NCBI GenBank assembly: GCA_910586025.1
Contig: CAJUIO010000001.1
Coordinates: 1 to 64,000 of the forward strand
Direction: 5' to 3'
DNA length: 64,000 bases
Origin: an uncultured Lachnospiraceae bacterium
Lineage (GTDB): Bacteria; Bacillota; Clostridia; Lachnospirales; Lachnospiraceae
Position 1 is the first letter of the stretch; each line of letters starts with the position of its first letter. Both the position numbers and the translations under genes were made by a program. This document shows, piece after piece, positions 55,727 to 64,000 of this stretch. A model generated the notes under the pieces. That model searched no databases and was not told where the DNA came from. It saw nothing but the letters and a program-made list of their open reading frames with translations.

Positions 55727-56740
55727 ATGGCAAAAGCAGTAAAGATGAAGGATATTGCGGATCGGCTGAATGTGAGTACCATGACCATTTCCAAGGCTTT
55801 GTCCGGGAAGCCGGGGGTCAGCGATTCTCTGAGAGAGAGAATCAGGATGCTTGCCATGGAGATGGGGTATGTATCTCCGGGGGCTCCCAAGGATCTGTAC
55901 TATACGTTTGGAGTGATCATTGAGAGCCATTATATCGAAAAATGCGATACCTTCTATTGGAAGCTTTACCAGGAAATAAATATGAGAGCGTCCAGGCAGA
56001 ATTGCTTTATTCTGCTGGGAATTGTGGAGGATGCATCCAGGGAGAATCTGGAAATTCCCAAGATTGTCAAGGAAAACAAGGTGGACGGCCTTTTGATTCT
56101 CGGAGGGATGGAGAGATATTATCTGGAAGTGCTGGTGGCATCGGCCGGGGTTCCGATTGTGTACATAGATTTTTATGACGAGCAGATTTTTGAGGACAGC
56201 GTTATTTCCAACGGCTTTTACGGCTCCTATTGTATGACAAATTACCTTTTTGACAGAGGACACCGCGAAATCGCATTTGTGGGAACCCTGTTCAGTTCAA
56301 AAAACATTACGGACCGGTTTCTGGGCTACGAGAAATCCATGTTGGAGCATGGGGAAGCGGTCAGGGAGGAATGGGTGATTCCTGACAGGGACGGGGAAAA
56401 GAATCTCTATGACATTATCGTCCTGCCGGATCAGATGCCCACGGCCTTCGTGTGCAATTGCGACCAGACGGCGTGCAGGCTGATCGGAGAGCTGCAGAGA
56501 AACGGCTATGATGTTCCGGGAGATATTTCCGTCGTGGGCTATGACGATTATCTTCATCCGGGGCTGTGCAACGTGGAGATCACCTCCTACGGCGTGGATA
56601 TGGGACAGATGGCCGCCCTGGGCATTAATCTTCTTATCCGGAAAATACAGGGTAAGACATATCGGAAAGGCTTTCACATTGTGGAGGGATATTTTGTGGA
56701 GAGAGAAAGTGCGGCATCCAGGGAGACGGAGATAATTTAA
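55727..56740 (+). CDS. LacI family transcriptional regulator
   Basis: A 337-residue LacI-type repressor. The N-terminal HTH (MKDIADRLNVSTMTISKALSG) is clear, and the C-terminal periplasmic-binding-like domain (about 60-330) has GLLILGGMERYY and FVCNCDQTACRL, then SVVGYDDYLHPG. The effector sugar is not known. It is not near a sugar operon here, so its target may be elsewhere. Confidence 0.9.
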   Translation: MAKAVKMKDIADRLNVSTMTISKALSGKPGVSDSLRERIRMLAMEMGYVSPGAPKDLYYTFGVIIESHYIEKCDTFYWKLYQEINMRASRQNCFILLGIVEDASRENLEIPKIVKENKVDGLLILGGMERYYLEVLVASAGVPIVYIDFYDEQIFEDSVISNGFYGSYCMTNYLFDRGHREIAFVGTLFSSKNITDRFLGYEKSMLEHGEAVREEWVIPDRDGEKNLYDIIVLPDQMPTAFVCNCDQTACRLIGELQRNGYDVPGDISVVGYDDYLHPGLCNVEITSYGVDMGQMAALGINLLIRKIQGKTYRKGFHIVEGYFVERESAASRETEII

Positions 56741-56782
56741 GGGAATCTTTAGCTTTCATTAAGAAAAATATGCGGGCATGTC

Positions 56783-56791
56783 TGATATAAT
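56783..56791 (+). promoter_or_regulatory. Extended -10 promoter for the amidase gene
   Basis: TGA followed by the consensus TATAAT (56786-56791). This overlaps an upstream ATG at 56778, which argues that the amidase starts further downstream. Confidence 0.55.
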
Positions 56792-56831
56792 ATTGCCGTG
56801 CAGTTTACTTGGAATGAGGGATGAGGACAAA

Positions 56832-57881
56832 GTGGAACTGGAGTTTATAGATATTTCGGACCGCGGAGAGTACCAGAGCAGGGAGAAAGCGAAACAACAG
56901 ATACAAAAGGCGCGTACAAGGCAGCGCAGCCAGCAGGTGAGGAGAGATGTCTATCAGCGGCAGCGCAGGATAGAACAGCGCAGAAATGCGGAACAGGGCC
57001 CGCGCAGGAGGATGGCGGAATATCCCAATGAGGATATGGTGAATCTGGTATCCGGCTCCGGACATGCAACAAGGCGGCAGTCAGCGGGGGAGGCCGCATT
57101 TTATCAGAACCGGGAGCGTCAGCAGCAGCTGAAGCGCCAGGAGCTGAAACGCAGACAGGCAAGGGAGCGTTACCGCCAGAAGCAGCTTCGAAAGAGGCGT
57201 CTTCGGGTGATGATGATGAAAGCGGCTATTTTGTGCTGTCTGGTTCTGCTCGTTGCTCTGCTCGGAATGATTCTTCCGCAGATCTTCTCTGGTTCCAAAG
57301 AGAGGGAAAAGGTTCCCGATATGGCGATTCAGAAGGAGAAAGAGACGGTCAGTCAAAAGCCGGCGGAGGGTCCGGGACTCGGCATTGTGGAGGATTTCCT
57401 GACCGTGAACGAATATTCGAGGCCGGGAGAGCCGTTAGAAGCCGTAAACAATATTTTCGTACACTATACGGCAAATCCCGGGACAAGCGCCGCACAGAAC
57501 AGAAGCTATTTTGAGAATCTGGGCCTTACGGGAGAAACCTCGGCCAGCGCTCATTTTGTGATCGGCTATGAGGGTGAGATTATTCAGTGCATTCCTCTGG
57601 AGGAAATTGCCTATGCGGTTCAGAGGAGAAATTATGATTCTGTTTCCATCGAATGCTGTTACCTCGACAGGAACGGAAAGTTTACGGATGCCACATACGA
57701 TTCTCTGGTGAAGCTCAGCGCATGGCTCCTGAAAAAATATGATCTCTCACCGTCGGACATGCGCCGTCATTACGACGAGGGCGGAAAGAAATGTCCTCTC
57801 TACTTTGTGGAACACGAGGAGGCATGGGATCAGTTTGTCAGGGATCTGGAAAATTACATGGCCAATAAGGCGGAGACATAA
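56832..57881 (+). CDS. Membrane-anchored N-acetylmuramoyl-L-alanine amidase (Amidase_2)
   Basis: A 349-residue protein with a basic, Gln/Arg-rich coiled N-terminus (about 1-115), a transmembrane helix (about 127-150) and an extracellular Amidase_2 domain (about 195-345). Expected zinc ligands are in VHYTANPG and MRRHYDEGGKKC. It would cut the MurNAc-L-Ala bond in peptidoglycan. I chose GTG 56832 (GAGGGATGAGG upstream); ATG 56814 is possible, but ATG 56778 lies in the -10 box. The long intracellular region is unusual for an amidase. Confidence 0.8.
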   Translation: MELEFIDISDRGEYQSREKAKQQIQKARTRQRSQQVRRDVYQRQRRIEQRRNAEQGPRRRMAEYPNEDMVNLVSGSGHATRRQSAGEAAFYQNRERQQQLKRQELKRRQARERYRQKQLRKRRLRVMMMKAAILCCLVLLVALLGMILPQIFSGSKEREKVPDMAIQKEKETVSQKPAEGPGLGIVEDFLTVNEYSRPGEPLEAVNNIFVHYTANPGTSAAQNRSYFENLGLTGETSASAHFVIGYEGEIIQCIPLEEIAYAVQRRNYDSVSIECCYLDRNGKFTDATYDSLVKLSAWLLKKYDLSPSDMRRHYDEGGKKCPLYFVEHEEAWDQFVRDLENYMANKAET

Positions 57882-57894
57882 TATTCAGGATTTG

Positions 57895-57921
57895 AAAGGC
57901 TGGCCCCGGGGCCGGCTTTTT
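57895..57921 (+). terminator. Rho-independent terminator
   Basis: AAAGGCTGGCC (57895-57905) pairs with GGCCGGCTTT (57910-57919, with two G-U pairs) around CCGG, followed by T residues. It ends the amidase gene. Confidence 0.75.
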
Positions 57922-57978
57922 GCATTGCGGAAGGCTCTCCGGGCGGGCTTCCTGTATACGGGTGAGGAAGGTCGTATG

Positions 57979-58007
57979 TTGACAGAATATAAAAAATATT
58001 ATAGGAT
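57979..58007 (+). promoter_or_regulatory. Sigma-A promoter for the TetR gene
   Basis: A perfect -35 TTGACA (57979-57984), exactly 17 bases of AT-rich spacer and TAGGAT (58002-58007). Confidence 0.6.
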
Positions 58008-58043
58008 AATAACATGTGTTATACAAATGAAGGGACAGGAAAA

Positions 58044-58589
58044 ATGGCCAGGAGGGAATCGGTCACAAGGGATGTGATCATAGACGCAGCGTTTTCTATT
58101 CTTCGGGAAGAGGGAATTGAGCAGGTGACAGCGAGAAAGCTGGCGGCCAGGGCAAACTGTTCCACGCAGCCTATTTTCCGTATTTTTAAGAATATGGAAG
58201 AGCTGGCACAGGAGCTGTATGACAGGACGGCCTGTTTTTTCAGGGAATATTATGACAGCTTCCCAAGGCATCTGGAGGCGCCCTTTGTACATCTTGGAAT
58301 GATCTATATCCGGTTTGCGCTTGAACACGGAAATCTGTTTTCCTTTCTGTTTCTGTCAGGAAAGCGGTTTGCAGGCAACGGATATGACATGATGAGAGGA
58401 TGGGAGGACTGTACCGCAGGACAGATCAGGCCGGCCTCGGAAAGCTGCGAGAATGCCGGGGAGGTGTTTGCCAGGATGTGGATCACGATTCACGGAGCGG
58501 CCTGCATGACCCTTGCGGGAGACTACGATCTGACGGAAGAGGAAACCGCGAACATGCTTGAGGACATCTGCCGGCTGTACTGTAAGTGA
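58044..58589 (+). CDS. TetR/AcrR family transcriptional regulator
   Basis: A 181-residue repressor with an N-terminal TetR HTH (TRDVIIDAAFSILREEGIEQ, then VTARKLAARANCSTQPIFRIF) and a helical C-terminal ligand domain. ATG 58044 has GGACAGGA upstream; the longer upstream frame lacks support. The effector is unknown. It precedes an RpiR regulator gene on the same strand by 50 bases. Confidence 0.85.
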   Translation: MARRESVTRDVIIDAAFSILREEGIEQVTARKLAARANCSTQPIFRIFKNMEELAQELYDRTACFFREYYDSFPRHLEAPFVHLGMIYIRFALEHGNLFSFLFLSGKRFAGNGYDMMRGWEDCTAGQIRPASESCENAGEVFARMWITIHGAACMTLAGDYDLTEEETANMLEDICRLYCK

Positions 58590-58639
58590 AACATGCCTCT
58601 AAGGCGGAGCATAGAAATACAAAGTTAAAGGGACGGACA

Positions 58640-59569
58640 ATGGAACAGCAGGAACTTGATATTATCACCAGGATGAATGAAAAATACGTGAAGATGAGTA
58701 AGGGGCATAAGGCGATAGCCGCTTACATTTCCGACCATTATGAACAGGCCGTATTCATGACGGCGGCGAAGCTGGGAGATACCGTGGGGGTCAGTGAGTC
58801 CACCGTGGTGAGGTTTGCCATGGGCCTGGGGTACGAGGGGTACCCCGAATTTCAGGATGCGCTTGAAAACTGGGTGAAGAACAAGCTGAACTCCGTGCAG
58901 AAAATGGGGGCTAAATATGGAAAGTGCACGCAGTCGGAAATACTCAATTCCGTACTTGGCTCGGATATCGAGAAAATACAGGATACCATGCACAGTCTTG
59001 ATGCCGCCGCCTTTGAAGCCGCAGTCGATATTATTCTGGAAGCGGATTCGGTTTATCTGGTGGGAGTGAGAAGCTGTGAGCCTCTTGCGGACTTTCTTCA
59101 CTTTTATCTGAGCATGATCCGGGGAAATATCGTTCTGGTCAAGACCACAAGTGTGACGGAAATGTTTGAGCAGATGATAAGAATCAGTGAGAGGGATGCC
59201 GCAGTGGGAATCAGCTTTCCCAGATATTCCATGCGGACCTTAAAGGCAATGGAGTTTGCCAACGACAGAAACGCCAAGGTGATCACCATCACTGACAGCA
59301 TTCATTCTCCCATGAATCTCTATTCGTCCTGCAATCTTCTTGCCAGGAGCGACATGGTTTCTATCGTGGATTCCCTGGTTGCCCCTTTGAGCGTGATCAA
59401 CGCTCTTGTGGTGGCGCTGTGCCTGAAAAAGCCGGAGGAAGTGAAAAGGAATCTGGAAACCCTTGAGTCCGTATGGAACAATTATCAGGTATATCTGAAT
59501 GACGAGATTAACTTTATTGATGAGGAGCCCATGCTTCATTATCCTCTGATGAAGAAGAGCGGGGAGTGA
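58640..59569 (+). CDS. MurR/RpiR family transcriptional regulator
   Basis: A 309-residue regulator with an N-terminal HTH_6 (KLGDTVGVSESTVVRFAMGLG) and a C-terminal SIS domain (about 125-260: ADSVYLVGVRSCEPLADFL, DAAVGISFPRYSMRTLKAMEFA). Such proteins respond to phosphosugars. ATG 58640 has AAAGGGA. The next flavoprotein gene starts 2 bases after the stop, so they share a transcript. Confidence 0.88.
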   Translation: MEQQELDIITRMNEKYVKMSKGHKAIAAYISDHYEQAVFMTAAKLGDTVGVSESTVVRFAMGLGYEGYPEFQDALENWVKNKLNSVQKMGAKYGKCTQSEILNSVLGSDIEKIQDTMHSLDAAAFEAAVDIILEADSVYLVGVRSCEPLADFLHFYLSMIRGNIVLVKTTSVTEMFEQMIRISERDAAVGISFPRYSMRTLKAMEFANDRNAKVITITDSIHSPMNLYSSCNLLARSDMVSIVDSLVAPLSVINALVVALCLKKPEEVKRNLETLESVWNNYQVYLNDEINFIDEEPMLHYPLMKKSGE

Positions 59570-59571
59570 TT

Positions 59572-60843
59572 ATGAAGAGGATTTTGATTATAGGCGGCGG
59601 AGCCGCAGGCATGATGGCCGCCGCCGCGGCCAGAAGCCGCGGCGCAAAGGTCGTACTTCTGGAAAAAAACGAGAAGACAGGCAAGAAAATCTATATTACG
59701 GGAAAGGGGCGCTGTAATCTGACGAACGCCTGCGCACCGGAGGATTTTTTTCGAAATGTGGTAAGCAATAACAAGTTCCTTTACAGCGCTTTTTATCAGA
59801 TGGATAATCAGGCTGTGATGGACTTTTTTGAAAAAGCGGGCTGTGGCCTGAAGGTGGAGAGGGGGGAGCGGGTGTTTCCGGTATCTGACCATTCCTCTGA
59901 TGTGATTGCGGCGCTGAACCGGAAGCTGGAAAGAGAGGGTGTCAGGATATGCCTGCGCACGGCCGTCTCGCAGATCCTGTCAGATCCCGGAATGCCGGAG
60001 AAGGTGTCCGGAGTCAGGCTTTCGGACGGGAGGGTGCTGAGCGCCGATGCGGTCATTGTGGCAACCGGGGGAAGCTCCTATACGTCTACCGGCTCCGACG
60101 GCGACGGCTACAAGTTTGCTCAAAGAGCGGGACATACGGTCAGTAAGCTAAGGCCTGCCCTGGTGCCCCTTGTGGTTCGGGAGGCGTGGTGCCGTGAAAT
60201 GCAGGGGCTGTCACTTAAAAACGTGTCCCTTAGTTTGAAGAGCGGTAAAAAGAAAATTTATGAGGGCTTTGGGGAAATGCTTTTTACCCATTTCGGTGTC
60301 AGCGGACCGCTGGTCCTTAGTGCCAGCAGCTACTATGCAAAGAGCTTTCACAACTGTGAGGCGGCTCTTTCCATTGATCTGAAGCCGGCGCTTTCCGCGG
60401 AACAGCTGGATAAAAGGATATTGAGAGACTTTGAGGACAGTAAGTGCCGCCGGTTTAAGAATTCGCTGGATCGTCTTCTTCCGTCGAAAATGATTCCGGT
60501 GATCGTTGCCCTTTCCGGCATCAGCCCGGAAAAGCGGGTGAGCGAGATCACCAGAATAGAGAGAGAGAATCTGGCGGGACTGCTGAAAAATCTCACCATG
60601 ACGGTCACGGGAACCAGGGGCTTTCAGGAGGCGGTAGTCACGCAGGGCGGCGTGGATGTGAAGGAGATAAATCCCTCCACCATGGAGTCCAGAAAGCTTT
60701 CAGGTCTTTATTTTGCCGGTGAGGTTCTTGATGTGGATGCCCTGACGGGAGGCTTCAATCTGCAGATCGCCTGGTCTACCGGATATCTTGCGGGGATCAG
60801 TGCGGCGGGGAGTAAGATAATAGGAAAGGAAAGGGAACAATGA
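59572..60843 (+). CDS. HI0933-like FAD-dependent oxidoreductase (YhiN family)
   Basis: A 423-residue flavoprotein with the N-terminal dinucleotide-binding motif (IIGGGAAGMMAAAAA), the GKGRCNLTNAC motif and the C-terminal FAGEVLDVDALTGGFNLQ loop of the HI0933/YhiN family. The substrate is unknown. ATG 59572 is preferred over an in-frame GTG at 59566. The stop overlaps the cmk start (ATGA). Confidence 0.88.
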   Translation: MKRILIIGGGAAGMMAAAAARSRGAKVVLLEKNEKTGKKIYITGKGRCNLTNACAPEDFFRNVVSNNKFLYSAFYQMDNQAVMDFFEKAGCGLKVERGERVFPVSDHSSDVIAALNRKLEREGVRICLRTAVSQILSDPGMPEKVSGVRLSDGRVLSADAVIVATGGSSYTSTGSDGDGYKFAQRAGHTVSKLRPALVPLVVREAWCREMQGLSLKNVSLSLKSGKKKIYEGFGEMLFTHFGVSGPLVLSASSYYAKSFHNCEAALSIDLKPALSAEQLDKRILRDFEDSKCRRFKNSLDRLLPSKMIPVIVALSGISPEKRVSEITRIERENLAGLLKNLTMTVTGTRGFQEAVVTQGGVDVKEINPSTMESRKLSGLYFAGEVLDVDALTGGFNLQIAWSTGYLAGISAAGSKIIGKEREQ

Positions 60844-61499
60844 GTTATCAGATTGCAATTGACGGACCGGCAGGGGCGGGAAAGAGCACCATTGCCAGGA
60901 AGGTCGCGAGGGAAAAGAATTTTATTTATGTGGATACCGGGGCGATGTACAGGGCCATGGCTTATCATCTTCTGGAGGAGGGGGCGGATCCGGAGAATGA
61001 TTCCGAGATTGCGGAGAAATGCGAGGGAGCGGATATCACGATCTCCTTTGAAAACGGAGAGCAGGTGGTTCTTCTGAACGGCAAAAACGTGAATCACGTG
61101 CTGCGCACCGAGGCGGTGGGGAATATGGCTTCCGCTGTGGTCAGCAGAAATCCGCAGGTCAGGCAGCGGCTTACCGTGCTTCAGAAGGAGCTGGCGGAAA
61201 AAAACAACGTGGTCATGGACGGAAGAGACATCGGCACCTGCGTCCTGCCGGAGGCGGACGTGAAGGTGTACCTGACTGCCAGCGCAAGGATCCGGGCAAA
61301 GAGAAGGTTCGACGAGCTGGCTGCAAAGGGCGAGGCCGGTGACATGGATCAGATAGAGGCGGATATCATAAAGCGGGACGAGCAGGACATGAACAGGAAG
61401 ATTGCGCCTCTCAGGCAGGCGGAGGATGCGGTTCTGATCGACAGCTCCCGGATGACAATAGAGGAAGTAGTGCATACCATTTTAAATTTGTGCAGATAA
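60840..61499 (+). CDS. cmk: Cytidylate kinase
   Basis: A 219-residue CMP/dCMP kinase with the P-loop GPAGAGKSTIA, the substrate region VDTGAMYRAMAYHLL and the RDIGTCVLPEADVK motif. It recycles CMP for nucleotide synthesis. It is coupled to the flavoprotein gene and is followed by ispH, an arrangement common in Clostridia. Confidence 0.95.
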   Translation: MSYQIAIDGPAGAGKSTIARKVAREKNFIYVDTGAMYRAMAYHLLEEGADPENDSEIAEKCEGADITISFENGEQVVLLNGKNVNHVLRTEAVGNMASAVVSRNPQVRQRLTVLQKELAEKNNVVMDGRDIGTCVLPEADVKVYLTASARIRAKRRFDELAAKGEAGDMDQIEADIIKRDEQDMNRKIAPLRQAEDAVLIDSSRMTIEEVVHTILNLCR

Positions 61500-61514
61500 G
61501 CCGGGGGGGGAGCT

Positions 61515-62363
61515 ATGGAGGTAATACTTGCGCAGAATGCGGGCTTCTGTTTCGGAGTTCAGCGTGCGGTGGAAAAGGTTTATGAACAGACAGGCCTTGG
61601 AAAAAAGATTTATACTTACGGGCCGATCATACACAACGAAGAGGTGGTTAGGGATCTCGGGGAGAGGGGAGTTACGGTCATAGAGTCCCCAAAGGAGCTG
61701 GAAGCGTTGAGCGGGGGAACGGTAGTGATACGCTCCCATGGCGTTCCCAGGAGCATCTACGAGATTATGAGGAGGAAAGGGCTCGAATGCGTGGACGCTA
61801 CCTGCCCCTTTGTGAAGAGAATTCACAATACGGTGGAAAAGGAAAGCGAAAACGGGAAGCGGATCATTATTATCGGAAACGAGGGACACCCTGAGGTGGA
61901 GGGAATCATGGGGTGGTCAAAAACCCCCGCCGTGGTCATTGAGTCGGCCCGGGAGGCGGAAAATTTTGTCCCTTTGGAGGGGGAAAAGCTCTGTATTGTG
62001 TCCCAAACGACATTTAACTACAACAAATTTAAAGAATTAGTTGAAATTTTTGAGAAAAAAGGTTACAATGTTACTGTTGTTAATACTATCTGTAATGCAA
62101 CGGAGGAGAGACAGACACAGGCTCGCAGGATTGCGGCCATGGTTGATGCGATGATAGTAATAGGTGGAAAGCACAGTTCTAACACGCGGAAGCTGTACGA
62201 GATCTGCAAGGAGAAGTGTGTGTCTACACATTTTATACAGACACTGGAAGATTTGCATTTGGAACTGCCTAAGACTGCTGCTCTGGTGGGTATTACTGCG
62301 GGGGCTTCCACCCCGAACTATATTATTGAGGAGGTTCAAAATTATGTCAGAATTAACTTTTGA
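61515..62363 (+). CDS. ispH: 4-hydroxy-3-methylbut-2-enyl diphosphate reductase
   Basis: A 282-residue IspH (LytB), the last enzyme of the MEP isoprenoid pathway. The three iron-sulfur cysteines are present (GFCFGVQRAVE, DATCPFVKRI, NTICNATEERQ). The 3' end overlaps the next gene, a multi-S1-domain protein, by 20 bases. In some Clostridia these two are one fused protein. Confidence 0.95.
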   Translation: MEVILAQNAGFCFGVQRAVEKVYEQTGLGKKIYTYGPIIHNEEVVRDLGERGVTVIESPKELEALSGGTVVIRSHGVPRSIYEIMRRKGLECVDATCPFVKRIHNTVEKESENGKRIIIIGNEGHPEVEGIMGWSKTPAVVIESAREAENFVPLEGEKLCIVSQTTFNYNKFKELVEIFEKKGYNVTVVNTICNATEERQTQARRIAAMVDAMIVIGGKHSSNTRKLYEICKEKCVSTHFIQTLEDLHLELPKTAALVGITAGASTPNYIIEEVQNYVRINF

Positions 62364-63474
62364 ACAGATGTTGGAAGAATCATTAAAGACAATACATACA
62401 GGAGAGGTAGTCGAGGGTACAGTCATTGATGTCAAGCCTGAAGAGATTATTCTTAATATTGGCTACAAATCAGATGGTATATTGACCAGAAACGAATATA
62501 CCAATGATTCGGCTGTAAAGCTGACGGAAGCCGTGAAGCCTGGCGATACCATGGAGGTTAAGGTTCTCAAGGTCAATGACGGCGAGGGGCAGGTGCTTCT
62601 TACCTACAAGAGACTGGCTGTTGACAGAGGCAACAAGAGGATAGAGGAAGCCTTCAACAGCAAAGAGGTGCTGACCGCCAAGGTGACACAGGTGCTGGAC
62701 GGCGGACTTGGCGTGGTGATTGATGAGATCAGAGTATTTATTCCCGCAAGTCTTGTTTCTGATACCTATGAGAAGGATCTCTCCAAGTATGCGGGACAGG
62801 AAATTCAGTTTGTGATAAGCGAGTATAATCCCAAGAGAAGAAGATACATCGGCGACCGCAGACAGCTCCTTGTGGCTGAGAAGGCGGAAAAGCAGCGTCA
62901 GCTCCTTGAGAGTATTCAGGCTGGCGATGTGATGGAGGGAGTCGTTAAGAATGTGACTGACTTCGGTGCCTTTATCGACATCGGCGGCGCAGACGGACTT
63001 CTCCATATTTCCGAAATGTCCTGGGGACGGGTTGAGAATCCCAGGAAGGTATTTAAGGTAGGAGATCAGGTTAAGACATTTATTAAGGAAATCAGCGGCA
63101 CCAAGATTGCCCTGAGTCTCAAATTCGAGGACGCAAATCCCTGGAAGGATGCGGCGGATAAATATGCGGTGGGCAACGAGGTGACAGGAAGAGTCGCAAG
63201 AATGACGGATTTCGGAGCCTTTGTTGAGTTAGAGCCCGGCGTGGATGCGCTGCTTCATGTTTCGCAGATTTCCAGAGAGCACATTGAAAAGCCTGCTGAT
63301 GTTCTGTCCGTGGGACAGGAGATTACCGCAAAGGTGGTTGACTTTAATGAGGCGGATAAGAAGATCAGCCTGAGCATCAAGGCGCTGCTCATTGCCGAGG
63401 CGGCAGGCGCGGCGGAGGACGCTGATGTTGTTTCCGTGGATATTGACGCAGCTATTGCACAGGAAGAGGAATAA
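62344..63474 (+). CDS. Multi-S1-domain RNA-binding protein (RpsA-like)
   Basis: A 376-residue protein with four S1 RNA-binding domains (about 17-83, 101-166, 187-255, 272-341), the third and fourth showing VTDFGAFIDIGGADGLLHIS and MTDFGAFVELEPGVDALLHVS. The tail is acidic. It probably assists translation or RNA handling; it is shorter than the six-domain S1 of Proteobacteria. Its ATG lies inside ispH and has GAGGAGG about 10 bases upstream, so translation is coupled. Confidence 0.9.
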   Translation: MSELTFEQMLEESLKTIHTGEVVEGTVIDVKPEEIILNIGYKSDGILTRNEYTNDSAVKLTEAVKPGDTMEVKVLKVNDGEGQVLLTYKRLAVDRGNKRIEEAFNSKEVLTAKVTQVLDGGLGVVIDEIRVFIPASLVSDTYEKDLSKYAGQEIQFVISEYNPKRRRYIGDRRQLLVAEKAEKQRQLLESIQAGDVMEGVVKNVTDFGAFIDIGGADGLLHISEMSWGRVENPRKVFKVGDQVKTFIKEISGTKIALSLKFEDANPWKDAADKYAVGNEVTGRVARMTDFGAFVELEPGVDALLHVSQISREHIEKPADVLSVGQEITAKVVDFNEADKKISLSIKALLIAEAAGAAEDADVVSVDIDAAIAQEEE

Positions 63475-63510
63475 GGACAAGGAATCGTAAAATTCAGGAC
63501 ATTTATTATA

Positions 63511-63545
63511 ACAGGAAGTGCGCTTTTTCGTACTTCCTGTTGTTG
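63511..63545 (+). terminator. Rho-independent terminator
   Basis: ACAGGAAGTGCG (63511-63522) pairs with CGTACTTCCTGT (63529-63540) with one G-U, then TGTTGT. It ends the flavoprotein-cmk-ispH-S1 run. Confidence 0.7.
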
Positions 63546-63577
63546 TAAACGGAATAATGACCAGGACGGTATCTCCT

Positions 63578-64000
63578 ATGATGTATGATTATGAGGCTTT
63601 TAAAAGCACGGTACTTCAGCTGACCAAGATTGACTTGAATGCATATAAGGAAAACCAGATGAAGCGGAGGATCGATACGCTGATCGAAAAACACGGTTAT
63701 AAGGGATACGAGGATTACGTTGCGGCGCTTCGGACCAACAGGGAGCGTTTTGAGGAATTTGTCACGTATCTGACTATCAATGTCTCCGAGTTTTACAGAG
63801 ATCTGCCGCAGTGGGATTATCTGGACAAAAATATCATCCCGAAGCTGATGGAGCGGTTCGGAAAGAATCTGAAGATCTGGAGTGCGGCCTGTTCCACGGG
63901 GGATGAGCCCTATTCACTGGTAATGGCCCTGTCAAGGCATATTCCGCTGAACACGATACGTATCGTGGCAACGGATCTCGACAGACAGGTGATCGAAAAG
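63578..64000 (+). CDS. cheR: CheR-type protein methyltransferase (partial, cut by window edge)
   Basis: The first 141 codons of a CheR methyltransferase, which methylates chemoreceptors. The N-terminal helical domain (MKRRIDTLIEKHGYKGYEDY), the FVTYLTINVSEFYRD motif and the SAM-binding SAACSTGDEPYSL are all present; the reading frame is still open at 64000. An in-frame ATG at 63581 is an alternative start. AGGA precedes it. Confidence 0.9.
   Translation, partial: MMYDYEAFKSTVLQLTKIDLNAYKENQMKRRIDTLIEKHGYKGYEDYVAALRTNRERFEEFVTYLTINVSEFYRDLPQWDYLDKNIIPKLMERFGKNLKIWSAACSTGDEPYSLVMALSRHIPLNTIRIVATDLDRQVIEK

Noticed and set aside
62344..62363. IspH-S1 frameshifted fusion
   Set aside because: ispH has a normal stop and the S1 gene has its own ATG with an upstream Shine-Dalgarno-like site; split genes are known in relatives.

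Overview
The window reads as chromosomal DNA of an anaerobic Clostridia bacterium, most likely Lachnospiraceae. The evidence is moderately GC-rich, Gram-positive style coding with strong AGGAGG-type ribosome binding sites, a biotin-dependent sodium-pump decarboxylase operon, an ispH gene overlapping a multi-S1-domain gene, an era / small protein / recO neighbourhood, and several protein families common in that group (DUF4317, DUF4349, the giant activase-like iron-sulfur ATPase, presequence-protease-like M16C peptidase). The taxonomic call is inference from gene content. I saw no rRNA, tRNA, CRISPR array, prophage or intact insertion sequence. The only mobile-looking or decayed DNA is a nuclease-domain fragment at the extreme left, an AT-richer lipoprotein near 17.2-17.9 kb and a structured repeat at 26.9-27.1 kb.

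Layout. 0-4 kb: decayed fragment, a DUF349 protein, DUF3892 and a rubredoxin/glutamate-synthase-like flavoprotein. 4-7.8 kb: two MATE exporters coupled to an 8-oxoguanine glycosylase. 7.8-12 kb: an unusual MotA/ZorA plus MotB/ZorB-like pair, a WYL regulator with a perfect palindrome just downstream, a zinc-ribbon protein and a degenerate Fpg/Nei-family protein. 12-16.9 kb: a LytTR regulator with two overlapping membrane-protein genes (minus strand), a GNAT enzyme, an EAL-HDOD protein and signal peptidase I. 17-22 kb: lipoprotein, HD-GNAT fusion, an internally shortened glycosyltransferase and an AraC regulator. 21.3-26.7 kb: DUF4317 and a 1443-residue activase-like protein. 27-30.6 kb: a rhomboid-like pseudoprotease with zinc ribbon, a sigma-70-like protein without region 4, a hypothetical protein and asnS.

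30.6-42.5 kb is mostly housekeeping: a possible small RNA, M16C peptidase, DUF4349 lipoprotein, era, a small protein, recO, a lipoprotein, glyS, alaS, rpsU and a CmpB-like membrane protein. 42.6-49.2 kb holds two D-Ala-D-Ala carboxypeptidases, a metallophosphoesterase, deoC, scpA-scpB and an asparaginase-family gene. 49.3-54.6 kb is a five-gene sodium-translocating decarboxylase operon with two different carboxyltransferases (acyl-CoA type and oxaloacetate/pyruvate type), a biotin carrier, the membrane beta subunit and a lipoprotein-type gamma subunit. 54.7-64 kb holds a NYN-LOTUS protein, four regulators or cell-wall genes (LacI, amidase, TetR, RpiR), a run of flavoprotein, cmk, ispH and S1-domain gene, and a cheR gene cut by the window edge.

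Nothing here is a certain new system. The best candidates for a second look are the ZorAB-like pair without ZorC/D/E, the dual-carboxyltransferase sodium pump, the promoter-hairpins-terminator unit upstream of the M16C peptidase, and the fusions or losses (HD-GNAT, sigma without region 4, Fpg without its catalytic proline).
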